NCBI GenBank assembly: GCA_013036105.1
Contig: JAAXCX010000012.1
Span: forward strand, 1-64,000
DNA: 64,000 bases
Source: Vulcanimicrobiota bacterium
GTDB lineage: Bacteria; Vulcanimicrobiota; Vulcanimicrobiia; Vulcanimicrobiales; Vulcanimicrobiaceae
Reading direction: 5' to 3'
This document shows, piece after piece, positions 45,420 through 54,221 of this stretch. Numbering within the stretch: position 1 is the stretch's first letter; each line of letters begins with the position of its first letter. Position numbers and translations under genes: made by a program. The notes beneath the pieces were generated by a model. That model had not been told where the DNA came from, ran no database searches, and saw only the letters and a program-made list of their open reading frames with translations.

Positions 45420-48400
45420 TGGCGGCCTCCGCCGGCCGCTCCTCTTCGCGCAGTTCCGCGGAAACGATCGAGCTGATCCCCGCTTCGCGCATCGTCACGC
45501 CATAGAGGCGGTCCGCAAGTTCCATCGTCTGTTTGTTGTGCGTCACGATGACCATCTGCGACTCCGACGCGAGTTCGCGCACCATCTTCGAGAAGCGTTC
45601 GACGTTAGCGTCGTCGAGCGCGGCGTCGACTTCGTCGAGCAGATAGAACGGCGACGGACGCACTTTGATCAGCGCGAAGATGAGCGCGGCGGCGGTAAGC
45701 GCGCGTTCGCCGCCTGAAAGCGCCGCAAGCGGCATCAGTTTTTTGCCCGGCGGCTGCACCGAGATTTCGATGCCCGTCTCCGAAAGATTCTCCGGATTGG
45801 TCTGCCACATGCGCGCTTCGCCGCCGCCGATGAGGCGCGCGTACATCTCCGTGAACGCGGCCGAGACCAGGTCGAAGGTTTCGTTGAACTGCGCCTGCGT
45901 CAGCTGTTCGATCTCGGCAATGGATTGCAGCAGCGTCTCGCGCGCTTTGGCCAGGTCGTCCATCTGCGCGCGCAAGAACTGCTCGCGCTGCGCGATCTCG
46001 TCGCGGTCGGCCTCCGCATTGAGGTTGACGTTGGAGAGACGCGCCAAGTCTTCGCGGAGCCGTGGAAGGTCTACCGCAATCTCATCGGGCTCTTCCTTAT
46101 AACGTTCTTCGACTTCGCGGCACTCTTCATCGGTCGCGGGATTTTGCGCGAACTGAGAGACGAGCATGCCCAGCTCCGCCTCGATCTCCGCCAGGCGCAT
46201 GCGGTGCTGCTCGCCGCCCGCGGCGATGTCGCGTTCCTCGAGCTCCGCCGTGCGCAGGTCTGATTCCAACTGCGTCACGCGATCCGACATCGTCTCGCGC
46301 TCGTGCCGCGCCGCTTCAAAGGCCGCATCGGTTTCGCCGACGGCCAAGCGCAGTGTTTCCAGCTGCGTTGCGGCGTTGTCAACTTGATCGTTCAGGCTGG
46401 CGATATCGGCATGCATTTGATCGCGCGCGGTGCGCGACCGCTCGACGTTCGCATCGATGATGCCGAGCCGCGCTTTCGCGGCGTCACGCTCCGCGCCCAG
46501 CGCGGCGTGACGTTCGCGCAAATCGCCGGCCGCGCTCGCGGCGCTCGCTTGCGCTTCCTCGGCTTTCGAAATCCGCTCACGCGCTTCGCGCAGACGGCCT
46601 TCCAAACGCGCGCGTTCGGCGTCGTCGCTTTCTTCGGGCGTCTTCTCGAACTCGCGCTCGCGCGTTCGCGCGCTATCGGCCGCCGCCTGCATCTGCGCGA
46701 TCCGCGCCTGCGCCGCTTCGAATTCTTTTTGCATGCGCTCGACTTCGGCCGCCGCCGACGCCATTTCGCCACGCACTTCGGCCAGCGACAATTCGGTGCG
46801 CGTGAAGAACTCGCGCGCGCTATCGCGTGCCTCGATCGCCTTGAGCGACTGATTCGCGGTCCGTTCGAGCTGCGACTCGAGTTCGAGCAAGTGCGCGCGC
46901 ATCTCGTTCAGGCGTTCGCGCAGCGTCTGCGCCTGCGCGCGCCGCGAGAGAATCGAACGCTCGCGTTTGTAGCGGCCGCCGGTAATCGCGCCGCCGCCGG
47001 CAATCTGTTCGCCTGAAAGCGTGACGATGGTATCGCGGAAGCCGCGGTTGCGCACCAGATCGATTCCGGTCTTGAGCGTATCCACCACGAGCACGCTTCC
47101 TACCAGGAAGCGCACGATGCTTTCGTATTTCGGCTGCGTGCGCACGAGCGTGTGCGCGTAACCGATGATACCGGAAGCACCGCGAAGATTCGCCTCCACG
47201 TCACGTCCGGCGCGGTCCTTTAATGTATCCAACGGAAGAAACGTTGCGCGGCCGACCTCCTTGACGTTGAGGAAATCAATCGCGCGTTCGGCGTCTTCGG
47301 AGGTTTGCGTGATGATGTTGGAGAGCCGCGCTCCGAACGCCACGTCCATCGCGCGCGCATAGCGCTCGTCGATCTCGATGACGTTGCTGACGACCCCTTC
47401 GATGCCGCGCAGTTCGCCGCGCTGCCACGCCTCGACGACGGCGCGCGTGCCGGGCACGTGTCCTTCCATCGCATTTTCGAGCTCTTCAATAGTATGCAGC
47501 CGCGACTGCGCGGCTGCGACCTCGCTCGAGTACTCGCGATGCTCGGTCTGGGCGCGCGTCAGGTCGGTTTGCGCCGCAACCGCGAGCTTCTCGGCGTCTT
47601 CGATTCGGCCGCGCGCATCGACGAGTTGCGTTTCGAGCGCGCTGAGCTGCGCTTCGCGCTCCCCATACCGGTGTGTGGCTCCGCCCGCGGCAATCTGTAG
47701 ATTCTCCGACGCGTCGTGCGCCGCGCGCAGTTCGTTTTCGAGCCGCTCGCTTTCGGCGCGCGCGCTTTGGTACTGTGCGCGCCGTTCGGCCTTTCGTTCG
47801 GCGCTCGCGGACGCCGCCGCTTCGACTTCGCGCAGTTTCGTGAAAATCTCGTCGAGCTCGCCGCGCGCTTGCGAAAGCGACGTTTGCGCCGCGAGTTCGC
47901 TTTCGCGCGCGCTTTCGAGTTCTGTCTGCAGCGGTCCGATGCGCGCATCCAAACTCGCAAGCGCCGCTTCCAACCCTTCGCGTTCTTCGCGCACGCGCGC
48001 CGCATCTTCCGACGTCTGCGTATCTTGCGCTTGCAGCGCTTCGCGGCGCGCCTGCGCAGCCGCGTATTCCGCTTCCAAACGCGAAAGATCGGCGCGGACG
48101 GTTTGCGTTTTGGTGCGGAGATCTTCCAGCGCTAACTCTTGCCGGTACGCGGCGGTGCGCGCTTCGGCGAGCTGGGCTCCGAGCGACGCCGCCTTGGCCG
48201 CACCGGCTCCGCGCAGCTCTTCATTGCGCTGCAATTCGCCTTTGAGATTCTCGCGTTCCGCGCGGCGCGAGACGCTCGCGCGAATGTACGACAGAATTTC
48301 GAGATCGCGCACGCGTGCACTGAGCTTGCGGTACCGCTTGGCGCGACGCACCTGCGTGTCGAGTTCGGGAATGCGCCGTTCGAGCTCGACGATGAGATCG

Positions 48401-48975
48401 TTGATGCGGATCGCGTTCGCTTCGGTTTGTTCCAGCCTGCGCAGCGACTCGTTCTTGCGCGCCAGAAACTTCGCGATGCCGGCCGTTTCCTCGAAGAGCG
48501 CACGCCGGTCGCTGGGTTTGCTCGTGAGAATCGCGTCGATCTGCCCTTGCGAAACGATCGAGTAGCTGCCCGGACCCAGCCCGGTGCCCATGAGCAGATC
48601 GTGGACGTCGCGCAGGCGCACCTGATTGCGGTTGATGTAGTATTCGATCTCGCCGGCGCGGTAGGCGCGGCGCGCGATCTCGACTTCGGTAAAGTCGATC
48701 GGCAGGCGGCCGTCGCTGTTGTCGAAGGTGATCGTCACTTCGGCCAGGCCGAGCGGTTTGCGCTTCTCGTTGCCGGCGAAGATCACGTCTTCCATCTTGC
48801 CGGAGCGCAAACTCTTGCTGCTCTGTTCGCCGAGCCCCCAGCGGAAGGCGTCGATCAGATTGGATTTTCCGGAGCCGTTGGGGCCGACGACGGCGGTAAT
48901 GCCGCCGCCGAATTCGAGCGTAGTCGGATCGGCGAATGTTTTAAAGCCGAACGTTTTTATGCTCTTGAGTTTTAT
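45412..48975 (-). CDS. smc: Chromosome segregation ATPase Smc, with a non-canonical ATA start
   Basis: 1187 residues. Head ATPase halves at both ends: Walker A GPNGSGKSNLIDAFRW, ABC signature LSGGERALTAAALIFALI and Walker B FYLLDEVDAALDD; two long coiled coils flank a hinge at about residues 505-650. The frame is closed by a TAG 12 nt upstream of the ATA at 48975, and the first in-frame NTG (TTG at 48810) lies after Walker A. Only the ATA, which overlaps the rnc stop as ATAA and sits nine bases from AGAGG, gives the family N-terminus (MKLKSIKTFGFKTFAD). Confidence 0.93.
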   Translation of the reverse strand: MKLKSIKTFGFKTFADPTTLEFGGGITAVVGPNGSGKSNLIDAFRWGLGEQSSKSLRSGKMEDVIFAGNEKRKPLGLAEVTITFDNSDGRLPIDFTEVEIARRAYRAGEIEYYINRNQVRLRDVHDLLMGTGLGPGSYSIVSQGQIDAILTSKPSDRRALFEETAGIAKFLARKNESLRRLEQTEANAIRINDLIVELERRIPELDTQVRRAKRYRKLSARVRDLEILSYIRASVSRRAERENLKGELQRNEELRGAGAAKAASLGAQLAEARTAAYRQELALEDLRTKTQTVRADLSRLEAEYAAAQARREALQAQDTQTSEDAARVREEREGLEAALASLDARIGPLQTELESARESELAAQTSLSQARGELDEIFTKLREVEAAASASAERKAERRAQYQSARAESERLENELRAAHDASENLQIAAGGATHRYGEREAQLSALETQLVDARGRIEDAEKLAVAAQTDLTRAQTEHREYSSEVAAAQSRLHTIEELENAMEGHVPGTRAVVEAWQRGELRGIEGVVSNVIEIDERYARAMDVAFGARLSNIITQTSEDAERAIDFLNVKEVGRATFLPLDTLKDRAGRDVEANLRGASGIIGYAHTLVRTQPKYESIVRFLVGSVLVVDTLKTGIDLVRNRGFRDTIVTLSGEQIAGGGAITGGRYKRERSILSRRAQAQTLRERLNEMRAHLLELESQLERTANQSLKAIEARDSAREFFTRTELSLAEVRGEMASAAAEVERMQKEFEAAQARIAQMQAAADSARTREREFEKTPEESDDAERARLEGRLREARERISKAEEAQASAASAAGDLRERHAALGAERDAAKARLGIIDANVERSRTARDQMHADIASLNDQVDNAATQLETLRLAVGETDAAFEAARHERETMSDRVTQLESDLRTAELEERDIAAGGEQHRMRLAEIEAELGMLVSQFAQNPATDEECREVEERYKEEPDEIAVDLPRLREDLARLSNVNLNAEADRDEIAQREQFLRAQMDDLAKARETLLQSIAEIEQLTQAQFNETFDLVSAAFTEMYARLIGGGEARMWQTNPENLSETGIEISVQPPGKKLMPLAALSGGERALTAAALIFALIKVRPSPFYLLDEVDAALDDANVERFSKMVRELASESQMVIVTHNKQTMELADRLYGVTMREAGISSIVSAELREEERPAEAAIA

Positions 48976-49685
48976 TTCTTCTTGCCTCTACGAGCCCGCG
49001 CGAGCAGTAGCTGCAGAGCTTCTCCAGCGGCCTGCAGCTGCGCTATTTTTTTCGACTTTCCGGCCCCGGAACCCAGCACCCTATCGTCGAGAACGACTTC
49101 GGAGGTGAAATGAGGCGCTTGCGGCGTGCCCGTCGATCGGTCGCGATAGACCGGCAGCTTGCGGTAGCGCTGCTGAGCGAGCGACTGCAGGAGCGATTTC
49201 GGGTCGGTCACACCTTCGTCGGAGAGATCGACCAGCGCCATGTGCTGCTCTAAAACGAAACGGCGCGCTTTGACTTCACCGTAACGCCGGTAGAGCGCGC
49301 CCACGAATGCCTCGAATGCGTCGGCCAGGATCGTTGTGTTCTCCGATCCGCCCGAGCGCGCCAATCCCGATCCCAGCTCGACCAAGTCCGAAAAACCTAG
49401 GCGCAGCGCGGTCACCGATAAAGCGCTGTCGCGCACGATCGCGGCCTTGCGCGCCGTCAGCCAGCCTTCGCTCGCGCCCGGGTGCTCCTCAAAAAGCCAG
49501 CCGGCGGCGGCGAGACCAACGACCGCGTCGCCCAGAAACTCCAGACGCTCGTTGGAATGCTTGCGGCGTTCGCGCGCGGCGCTTTCGTGGACGAAGGCTT
49601 GTTCGAACTCGGCGAGATCGGTGGGGGCGAGGTGGGCTTTCCGGAGCAGCGCGCGCAGCCGGCGCCGCCGCGCTTCGCCCGCCAT
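48972..49685 (-). CDS. rnc: Ribonuclease III
   Basis: 237 residues from the ATG at 49685, which shares a base with the fabF stop (TAATG). Nuclease signature ERLEFLGDAVVGLAAAGWLFEEHP, second acidic segment TTILADAFEAFVGALYRRYG, and C-terminal double-stranded RNA-binding domain ending QLQAAGEALQLLLARARRGKKK. It cleaves rRNA precursors and structured RNA, possibly including the palindromic intergenic elements of this genome (inference). The longer frame to 49868 is a shadow of fabF. Confidence 0.95.
   Translation of the reverse strand: MAGEARRRRLRALLRKAHLAPTDLAEFEQAFVHESAARERRKHSNERLEFLGDAVVGLAAAGWLFEEHPGASEGWLTARKAAIVRDSALSVTALRLGFSDLVELGSGLARSGGSENTTILADAFEAFVGALYRRYGEVKARRFVLEQHMALVDLSDEGVTDPKSLLQSLAQQRYRKLPVYRDRSTGTPQAPHFTSEVVLDDRVLGSGAGKSKKIAQLQAAGEALQLLLARARRGKKK
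48973..48989 (-). promoter_or_regulatory. Ribosome-binding site and ATA initiation codon of smc
   Basis: AGAGG at 48985-48989, then nine bases, then ATA at 48973-48975 (minus strand). The ATA overlaps the rnc TAA as ATAA, a one-base variant of the ATGA junctions found throughout the window. Confidence 0.6.
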
Positions 49686-50926
49686 TAGCTGATTTTGCCG
49701 AACACCAAGACGCTGTTGTGGCCGCCGAAACCGAAGGAGTTGGAAAGCGCCACGCGCACGGGCGCCTTGCGCGCCACGTTCGGTACGTAATCGAGCGTGC
49801 AGTCCGGATCGGGCACTTCGTAGTTGATCGTGGGCGGCATAATGTCGTGCTCCACCGCCAGCGCGCAAGCGACGCCCTCGATGCCGCCGGCCGCGCCAAG
49901 CGCATGACCGTGCATAGATTTGGTCGAGCTGACCGCGACCTTCGTATCCGCTCCGAAAACCCGTTCGATCGCTTGCGACTCGGCCACGTCGCCTTGCGGA
50001 GTCGAGGTGCCGTGCGCGTTGATATAATCGACGTCGCCCGGTCCGATACCCGAATGTTCGAGGCAGCGTTTGAGCGCGAGCTCGACCCCCTGGCTTTCCG
50101 GATCGGGAGCGACCAAGTTGTAAGCGTCGGCCGATTGTCCATAGCCGAGCATTTCGCAGTAGATCTTTGCGCCGCGCGCTTTAGCGTGTTCGTATTCCTC
50201 AAGCACCAAAATGCCGGCGCCTTCGGCGAGCACGAAACCGTCGCGTTCCTTATCGAACGGGCGGCTCGCGCGGGTCGGATCGTCGTTACGCGTCGAGAGC
50301 GCTTTCATCGAACAGAACCCGCCCACGGCGAGCGGCGAGATCGTGGCTTCGGTGCCGCCCGCGATCATCGCATCGCAGTCGCCGAGCACCACGTAGTTGT
50401 AGGCCGTTACGATTGCGTCGTTGGCGCTGGCGCAGGCGCTCGCCGCCGAAAAGAACGGCCCGCGGAATCCGAACTGCATCGAAATGTGCGCGGCCGATGC
50501 GTTCGCCATCAGCATCGGAATGAAGAACGGCGTGACCTTCGACCACGTGCCGTTTTTGGCGGCGATATCGGAGTTGTGCCAGAACGTCAGGATGCCGCCG
50601 ATGCCGGTGCCGAGCACCGACCCCACTCGGTTCTTGAAGGCCTGGTCTTCGGGCAGCTTCGCATCGGCGATCGCCTCGCGTGCGGCCACGAGCGCGTACT
50701 GCGAGAAGCGGTCCATCCGGCGGGCTTCGCGCTTTCCGAGCAAGCCGTCGGCATCGAAGTCCTTGACCTCGGCGGCGAAGCGCGTCGCAAAGTCGCTCGC
50801 GTCAAACGCGGTGATAGGCCCGACGCCGCTTTCGCCTGCGACAAGCCGCCGCCAAAACTCTGGGGCGCTGTTGCCCAGGGGCGTCACGGCCCCAAGCCCG
50901 GTGACCACGACGCGGCGCTTTGTCAA
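49685..50926 (-). CDS. fabF: 3-oxoacyl-ACP synthase II
   Basis: 413-residue condensing enzyme for fatty acid elongation. Catalytic Cys in FSAASACASANDAIVTAYN, histidines in INAHGTSTPQGD and STKSMHGHALGAAGGIEGVA, Lys in the last of these. Usually fabF is preceded by acpP in an acpP-fabF-rnc-smc group; here acpP is missing and the gene diverges from rpmA across 103 nt. Confidence 0.96.
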   Translation of the reverse strand: MTKRRVVVTGLGAVTPLGNSAPEFWRRLVAGESGVGPITAFDASDFATRFAAEVKDFDADGLLGKREARRMDRFSQYALVAAREAIADAKLPEDQAFKNRVGSVLGTGIGGILTFWHNSDIAAKNGTWSKVTPFFIPMLMANASAAHISMQFGFRGPFFSAASACASANDAIVTAYNYVVLGDCDAMIAGGTEATISPLAVGGFCSMKALSTRNDDPTRASRPFDKERDGFVLAEGAGILVLEEYEHAKARGAKIYCEMLGYGQSADAYNLVAPDPESQGVELALKRCLEHSGIGPGDVDYINAHGTSTPQGDVAESQAIERVFGADTKVAVSSTKSMHGHALGAAGGIEGVACALAVEHDIMPPTINYEVPDPDCTLDYVPNVARKAPVRVALSNSFGFGGHNSVLVFGKIS

Positions 50927-50990
50927 AACGGACTCCTGTTAGGGCGCGCCGAGCCGGGTACCTTTTGGGGGCGCTTGGCAGGCGGAAGTC

Positions 50991-51020
50991 TTGCAGCGGC
51001 GGCCCCCGCTGTGCTATAGT
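50991..51020 (+). promoter_or_regulatory. Sigma-70-type promoter for rpmA
   Basis: TTGCAG at 50991-50996 and TATAGT at 51015-51020 with an 18-nt spacer. Initiation about seven bases later would fall at 51026-51028, only two to four bases before the rpmA ATG at 51030. No Shine-Dalgarno sequence lies in that gap, so the transcript would be nearly leaderless. Confidence 0.6.
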
Positions 51021-51029
51021 GCTGCGGCC

Positions 51030-51308
51030 ATGTTCCTCTTCGACCTACAACTTTTCGCTTCCAAAAAAGGCGCCGGCTCGACCCGGAACGGCCGCGATTC
51101 GAACGCGCAGCGGCTGGGGGTCAAACGCTTCGGCGGCCAGCAAGTCACTGCGGGCAACATCTTGATCCGCCAGCGCGGCACGCGCGTCTGCCCCGGCGAG
51201 AACGTCGGCATGGGCAAAGACCACACGCTCTTCGCACTCGCCGACGGCGTCGTCGAGTTTGCGATGCACCGCAATCGCAAGCACATCCACGTGCGCGCGG
51301 TCGCCTGA
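51030..51308 (+). CDS. rpmA: 50S ribosomal protein L27 with N-terminal extension
   Basis: 92 residues. The mature part ([42 protein letters not shown]) is canonical L27. The start [14 protein letters not shown] matches the cleavable LQxFA extension known from Firmicutes L27, which the Prp protease removes because the processed N-terminus reaches the peptidyl-transferase centre. Neither rplU nor prp adjoins the gene here, although rplU-prp-rpmA is the common order. obgE follows after 55 nt. Confidence 0.95.
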   Translation: MFLFDLQLFASKKGAGSTRNGRDSNAQRLGVKRFGGQQVTAGNILIRQRGTRVCPGENVGMGKDHTLFALADGVVEFAMHRNRKHIHVRAVA

Positions 51309-51332
51309 AACCGCGGCGCGTCTCACCTGAAG

Positions 51333-51353
51333 AGGGCCTGCGGGTCCTTTTTT
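51333..51353 (+). terminator. Possible intrinsic terminator or attenuator between rpmA and obgE
   Basis: AGGGCC-tgcg-GGTCCT (one G-T pair) runs straight into six T residues. It ends about ten bases before the obgE ATG at 51364, so it may lower rather than stop transcription into obgE. The stem is short, so efficiency is doubtful. Confidence 0.45.
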
Positions 51354-51363
51354 GTTTCGCACC

Positions 51364-52626
51364 ATGCAATTCATAGACGAAGCGTCGATCGTGGTGGCTG
51401 CCGGTAACGGCGGCGACGGCAAGGTCGCGTGGCGGCGCGAGAAGTTCATTCCCAAAGGCGGACCCGCGGGCGGCGACGGCGGACACGGCGGCAGCATCTA
51501 TATGGAAGCGTCGCCCGAACTTTCCACGCTCGTGGAGTTTCGCTTCAAGCGGCAGTTTTCGGCCGACTCCGGCAAACCCGGCGGCACGTCAAACAAGTCG
51601 GGGCGCAGCGGCGACGATCTCATCATCAGAGTACCGCCGGGAACGTTGCTCTACCGCGGAGCCGAGGACGAGCCCGAGCATTTTTTTGCCGACCTCAACA
51701 CGCCCGGAGAGCGGATGCTCGTCGCCAAAGGCGGCCGCGGCGGCTTGGGCAACCAGCATTTCGCAACGAGCACGCGGCAAGCTCCGCGCTTCGCGGAAAA
51801 GGGCGAACCGGGCGAACGCTTCCGTTTTCGGATGGAATTACGGCTGCTCGCCGATTGCGGAATCATCGGCGTGCCCAACGCCGGCAAGTCGACCCTGCTG
51901 GCTTCGGTCTCGGCGGCGCGCCCGAAAATTGCCGACTACCCGTTCACGACCCTAGAACCGCAGCTCGGCGTCGTGCGGATTTCGGATGAGGAATCGTTCG
52001 TGCTGGTCGACGTCCCCGGCCTCATCGAGGGCGCGCATACCGGAGCCGGGCTGGGCGACCAGTTTTTGCGGCACGTCGAACGCACGCGCGTATTGATTCA
52101 TCTGCTCGATGGCGGCAAAGAACTCGGCGAGATCTTGGCCGATAAATCGACGATCGAAAACGAGCTGCGCGCCTGGAATCCGCGTCTGATTGAAAAGCCG
52201 GTGCTGCTGGCGGTTTCGAAACTCGACCTTCCGCCGGCGCGCGAACGTCTGCGCGAACTGCGCGATCAGTTTCCGCATGTCTACGGCATTAGCGCCGCAA
52301 CGCGCGAAGGCGTGCAAGAGTTAATGTACGCTGCCGCGCGCGCGATTGCCGAAGCTCCGCCCGTCGAAGTCGCACCAGAGAGCGCCGCGGTTATCAACCT
52401 CAAACCGTCCGAGCCGTACTCCGTTACAAAGGAAGACGACGTCTTCGTGATCGCGGGCGAGCGCGTGGAGCGCCTGGCCGCTATGACCGACTTCGATTCA
52501 GATGAAGGACTCGCGCGCTTCGAGCAGATTCTCGCCAAGATGGGCGTCGAGAAAAAACTGCGCGAACTGGGCGCGGCCGAAGGAGACACCGTGCGCATCG
52601 GCCCATACGAGTTTCTGTACTCGTAA
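51364..52626 (+). CDS. obgE: Obg family GTPase
   Basis: 420 residues from the ATG at 51364 (MQFIDEASIVVAAGNGGDGKVAWRREKF). Glycine-rich Obg domain to about residue 158, G domain with GVPNAGKSTLL and VDVPGLIEGAH, and a C-terminal OCT domain (about residues 340-420). It acts in large-subunit assembly and stringent-type control. An upstream in-frame TTG at 51352 is less likely because it falls within the terminator-like sequence. Confidence 0.96.
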   Translation: MQFIDEASIVVAAGNGGDGKVAWRREKFIPKGGPAGGDGGHGGSIYMEASPELSTLVEFRFKRQFSADSGKPGGTSNKSGRSGDDLIIRVPPGTLLYRGAEDEPEHFFADLNTPGERMLVAKGGRGGLGNQHFATSTRQAPRFAEKGEPGERFRFRMELRLLADCGIIGVPNAGKSTLLASVSAARPKIADYPFTTLEPQLGVVRISDEESFVLVDVPGLIEGAHTGAGLGDQFLRHVERTRVLIHLLDGGKELGEILADKSTIENELRAWNPRLIEKPVLLAVSKLDLPPARERLRELRDQFPHVYGISAATREGVQELMYAAARAIAEAPPVEVAPESAAVINLKPSEPYSVTKEDDVFVIAGERVERLAAMTDFDSDEGLARFEQILAKMGVEKKLRELGAAEGDTVRIGPYEFLYS

Positions 52627-53234
52627 TGCGTGTAGGCATATTCGGTGGAACTTTTGATCCGGTGCACAACCTGCATCTTTTCATCGCGGAGTCCGCGCGG
52701 CGCCTCGAAGGACTAGACCGCGTGATCTTCGTTCCGACCAACAACGTGCACTACCGTGAAAAACCCGCCGCTACGGCCGAACAGCGTTACGAGATGTTGA
52801 AGCTCGCGATTGCAAGCAACGATCGTTTTGAGCTGGACCGCAGCGACTTGGAACCGGACGCGACCGGATACACGGCCGACTTGCTGCCGCGCCTGCACGC
52901 GCAGTATCCCGGCGACAGCCTCATTTTCGTAACGGGCGCCGACTCGCTGGCCGAAAGTTCGTGGGTAAGATTCGAGGAAGTGCTGGAATCGCTCGAAGCC
53001 TTCGTGATCGCGCCGCGCGCGGGAATCGCCGCCGACACGCTTTCCCGCGTGGTTTCAGCCGTTCCGGCGGCTTTGCGTTCGCGCATAAAAACGCTCAATC
53101 TGCCCGAAATGCCCGAAAGCGCAACGCTGATACGCACGATGCTCGCGCAAGGCCGTTCGGCGCGCTACCTGGTCCCCGAACCCGTGTGGGAGTACATCAC
53201 CGTGAACAACGTATACGCACCCAATGAAACGTAG
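52626..53234 (+). CDS. nadD: Nicotinate-nucleotide adenylyltransferase
   Basis: 202 residues. Nucleotidyltransferase motif GIFGGTFDPVHNLHLFIAESA (GGTFDPVHxxH) and C-terminal segment PESATLIRTMLAQGRSARYLVPEPVWEYI, where the ISST-type motif appears as SATLIR. It makes deamido-NAD from nicotinate mononucleotide and ATP. Its ATG shares a base with the obgE stop (TAATG), and the normal rsfS neighbour is absent. Confidence 0.94.
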   Translation: MRVGIFGGTFDPVHNLHLFIAESARRLEGLDRVIFVPTNNVHYREKPAATAEQRYEMLKLAIASNDRFELDRSDLEPDATGYTADLLPRLHAQYPGDSLIFVTGADSLAESSWVRFEEVLESLEAFVIAPRAGIAADTLSRVVSAVPAALRSRIKTLNLPEMPESATLIRTMLAQGRSARYLVPEPVWEYITVNNVYAPNET

Positions 53235-53613
53235 TTTCGTTTTCGCAGTTGTTGCCGCGGCGTTGACCGGCTGCGCGGGCGGCCCGGTGACCGTCGAAAA
53301 AGCGATGGGACTCTGCGCGCGCGGCGCGTCGGCTGTTGAAGTGACGGCGAACGGATCGATTGCGCGACTTCTGGGTAACTCTTCATCGGGCACCGGAACA
53401 CATGAAGGTTTCGTGCTGCACAGCAACACCTTCATGATTCACGTCGAAGACAACACGACGATCACCGGACAGATTCCGCTTTCGAAAGGCGAAACGGTTT
53501 CGCTGCAGGGACAGTACGAATGCAACGACGGCGTGATTCATTGGACGCACCACGATCCGCGCGGACGTCACATGAGCGGCTTCATCGAAGCCGGAGGAAA
53601 AATCTACCGTTAA
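53224..53613 (+). CDS. DUF3465-type lipoprotein
   Basis: 129 residues. Signal peptide with lipobox ALTGC puts the lipidated cysteine at residue 17. The mature part shows the DUF3465 pattern: THEGFVLHSNTFMIHVEDNTTITGQIPLSKGETVSLQGQYECNDGVIHWTHHDPRGRH. It has a small beta-barrel-like domain with an invariant WTHxDPxGRH segment. Function is unknown. It overlaps the nadD end by 11 nt and precedes maf. Confidence 0.8.
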   Translation: MKRSFVFAVVAAALTGCAGGPVTVEKAMGLCARGASAVEVTANGSIARLLGNSSSGTGTHEGFVLHSNTFMIHVEDNTTITGQIPLSKGETVSLQGQYECNDGVIHWTHHDPRGRHMSGFIEAGGKIYR

Positions 53614-53614
53614 G

Positions 53615-54184
53615 ATCATTTTGGCGAGCGCATCGCCGCGCCGCTTGGAGCTGCTGCGGTCGCTCGGCCTCGACGTGCGCGTGGTACCGAGCGGGTATCA
53701 CGAACCCGCTCGCCCAGATCTCTCGCCTCTCGATCTTGCGCGCGACCATGCGCGCGCGAAGTGTGAAGCTGTCGCGATCCGCTTTCCCAACGACGTCGTC
53801 GTCGCGGCCGACACCGTCGTTGACCTTGACGGTACTGCCTACAACAAACCGCTCGATGCGGACGACGCGCGCCGCATGCTGCGCGGTCTGAGCGGCCGCA
53901 CGCACACCGTTCATACGGCACTGGCGATCTCCGCTGCGGGCACGCTTTCGCTCGAAAGCGAGAGCACGCGTGTGACGTTCTTCGACCTCGAACCCGCCGA
54001 AATCGATCGCTATATCGAAAGCGGCGAACCGTTCGACAAGGCCGGCGCCTACGGAATTCAGGCACACGGCGCCTCGCTTGTCGAGCGGATCGACGGCGAT
54101 TTCTATACGGTCATGGGCTTCCCGCTGGCCCGTTTCGTGCGAACGCTTCGCCGGTTGGGATTTGTCTTGCCGATAACGAATTAG
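53615..54184 (+). CDS. maf: Maf-like nucleoside triphosphate pyrophosphatase
   Basis: Hydrolyses non-canonical or excess dTTP/UTP-type nucleotides. The family start (LILAS.SPRRLELL) is encoded from 53609 as VKIILASASPRRLELLRSL, but no ATG or GTG precedes it after the preceding TGA. TTG at 53621 would remove the first beta-strand. Candidates retaining it are ATC 53615, ATT 53618 or GTT 53609, with GGAGG at 53593-53597. Other motifs: VVAADTVVDLDG, KPLDADDARRMLRGLSGRTHTVHTA, GKAG-like FDKAGAYGIQAHGA and GFPL. Confidence 0.9.
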   Translation: MILASASPRRLELLRSLGLDVRVVPSGYHEPARPDLSPLDLARDHARAKCEAVAIRFPNDVVVAADTVVDLDGTAYNKPLDADDARRMLRGLSGRTHTVHTALAISAAGTLSLESESTRVTFFDLEPAEIDRYIESGEPFDKAGAYGIQAHGASLVERIDGDFYTVMGFPLARFVRTLRRLGFVLPITN

Positions 54185-54203
54185 CAGAGTCCCTACTGGA
54201 GCA

Positions 54204-54221
54204 GGGGAGTTTTTAGCTATC
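54204..54221 (+). promoter_or_regulatory. Ribosome-binding site and ATC candidate start of mreC
   Basis: GGGGAG at 54204-54209, nine bases, then ATC at 54219-54221 in the mreC frame. No ATG, GTG, TTG or CTG lies in frame between the last upstream stop and the GTG at 54264, which is inside the membrane helix. Confidence 0.5.
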
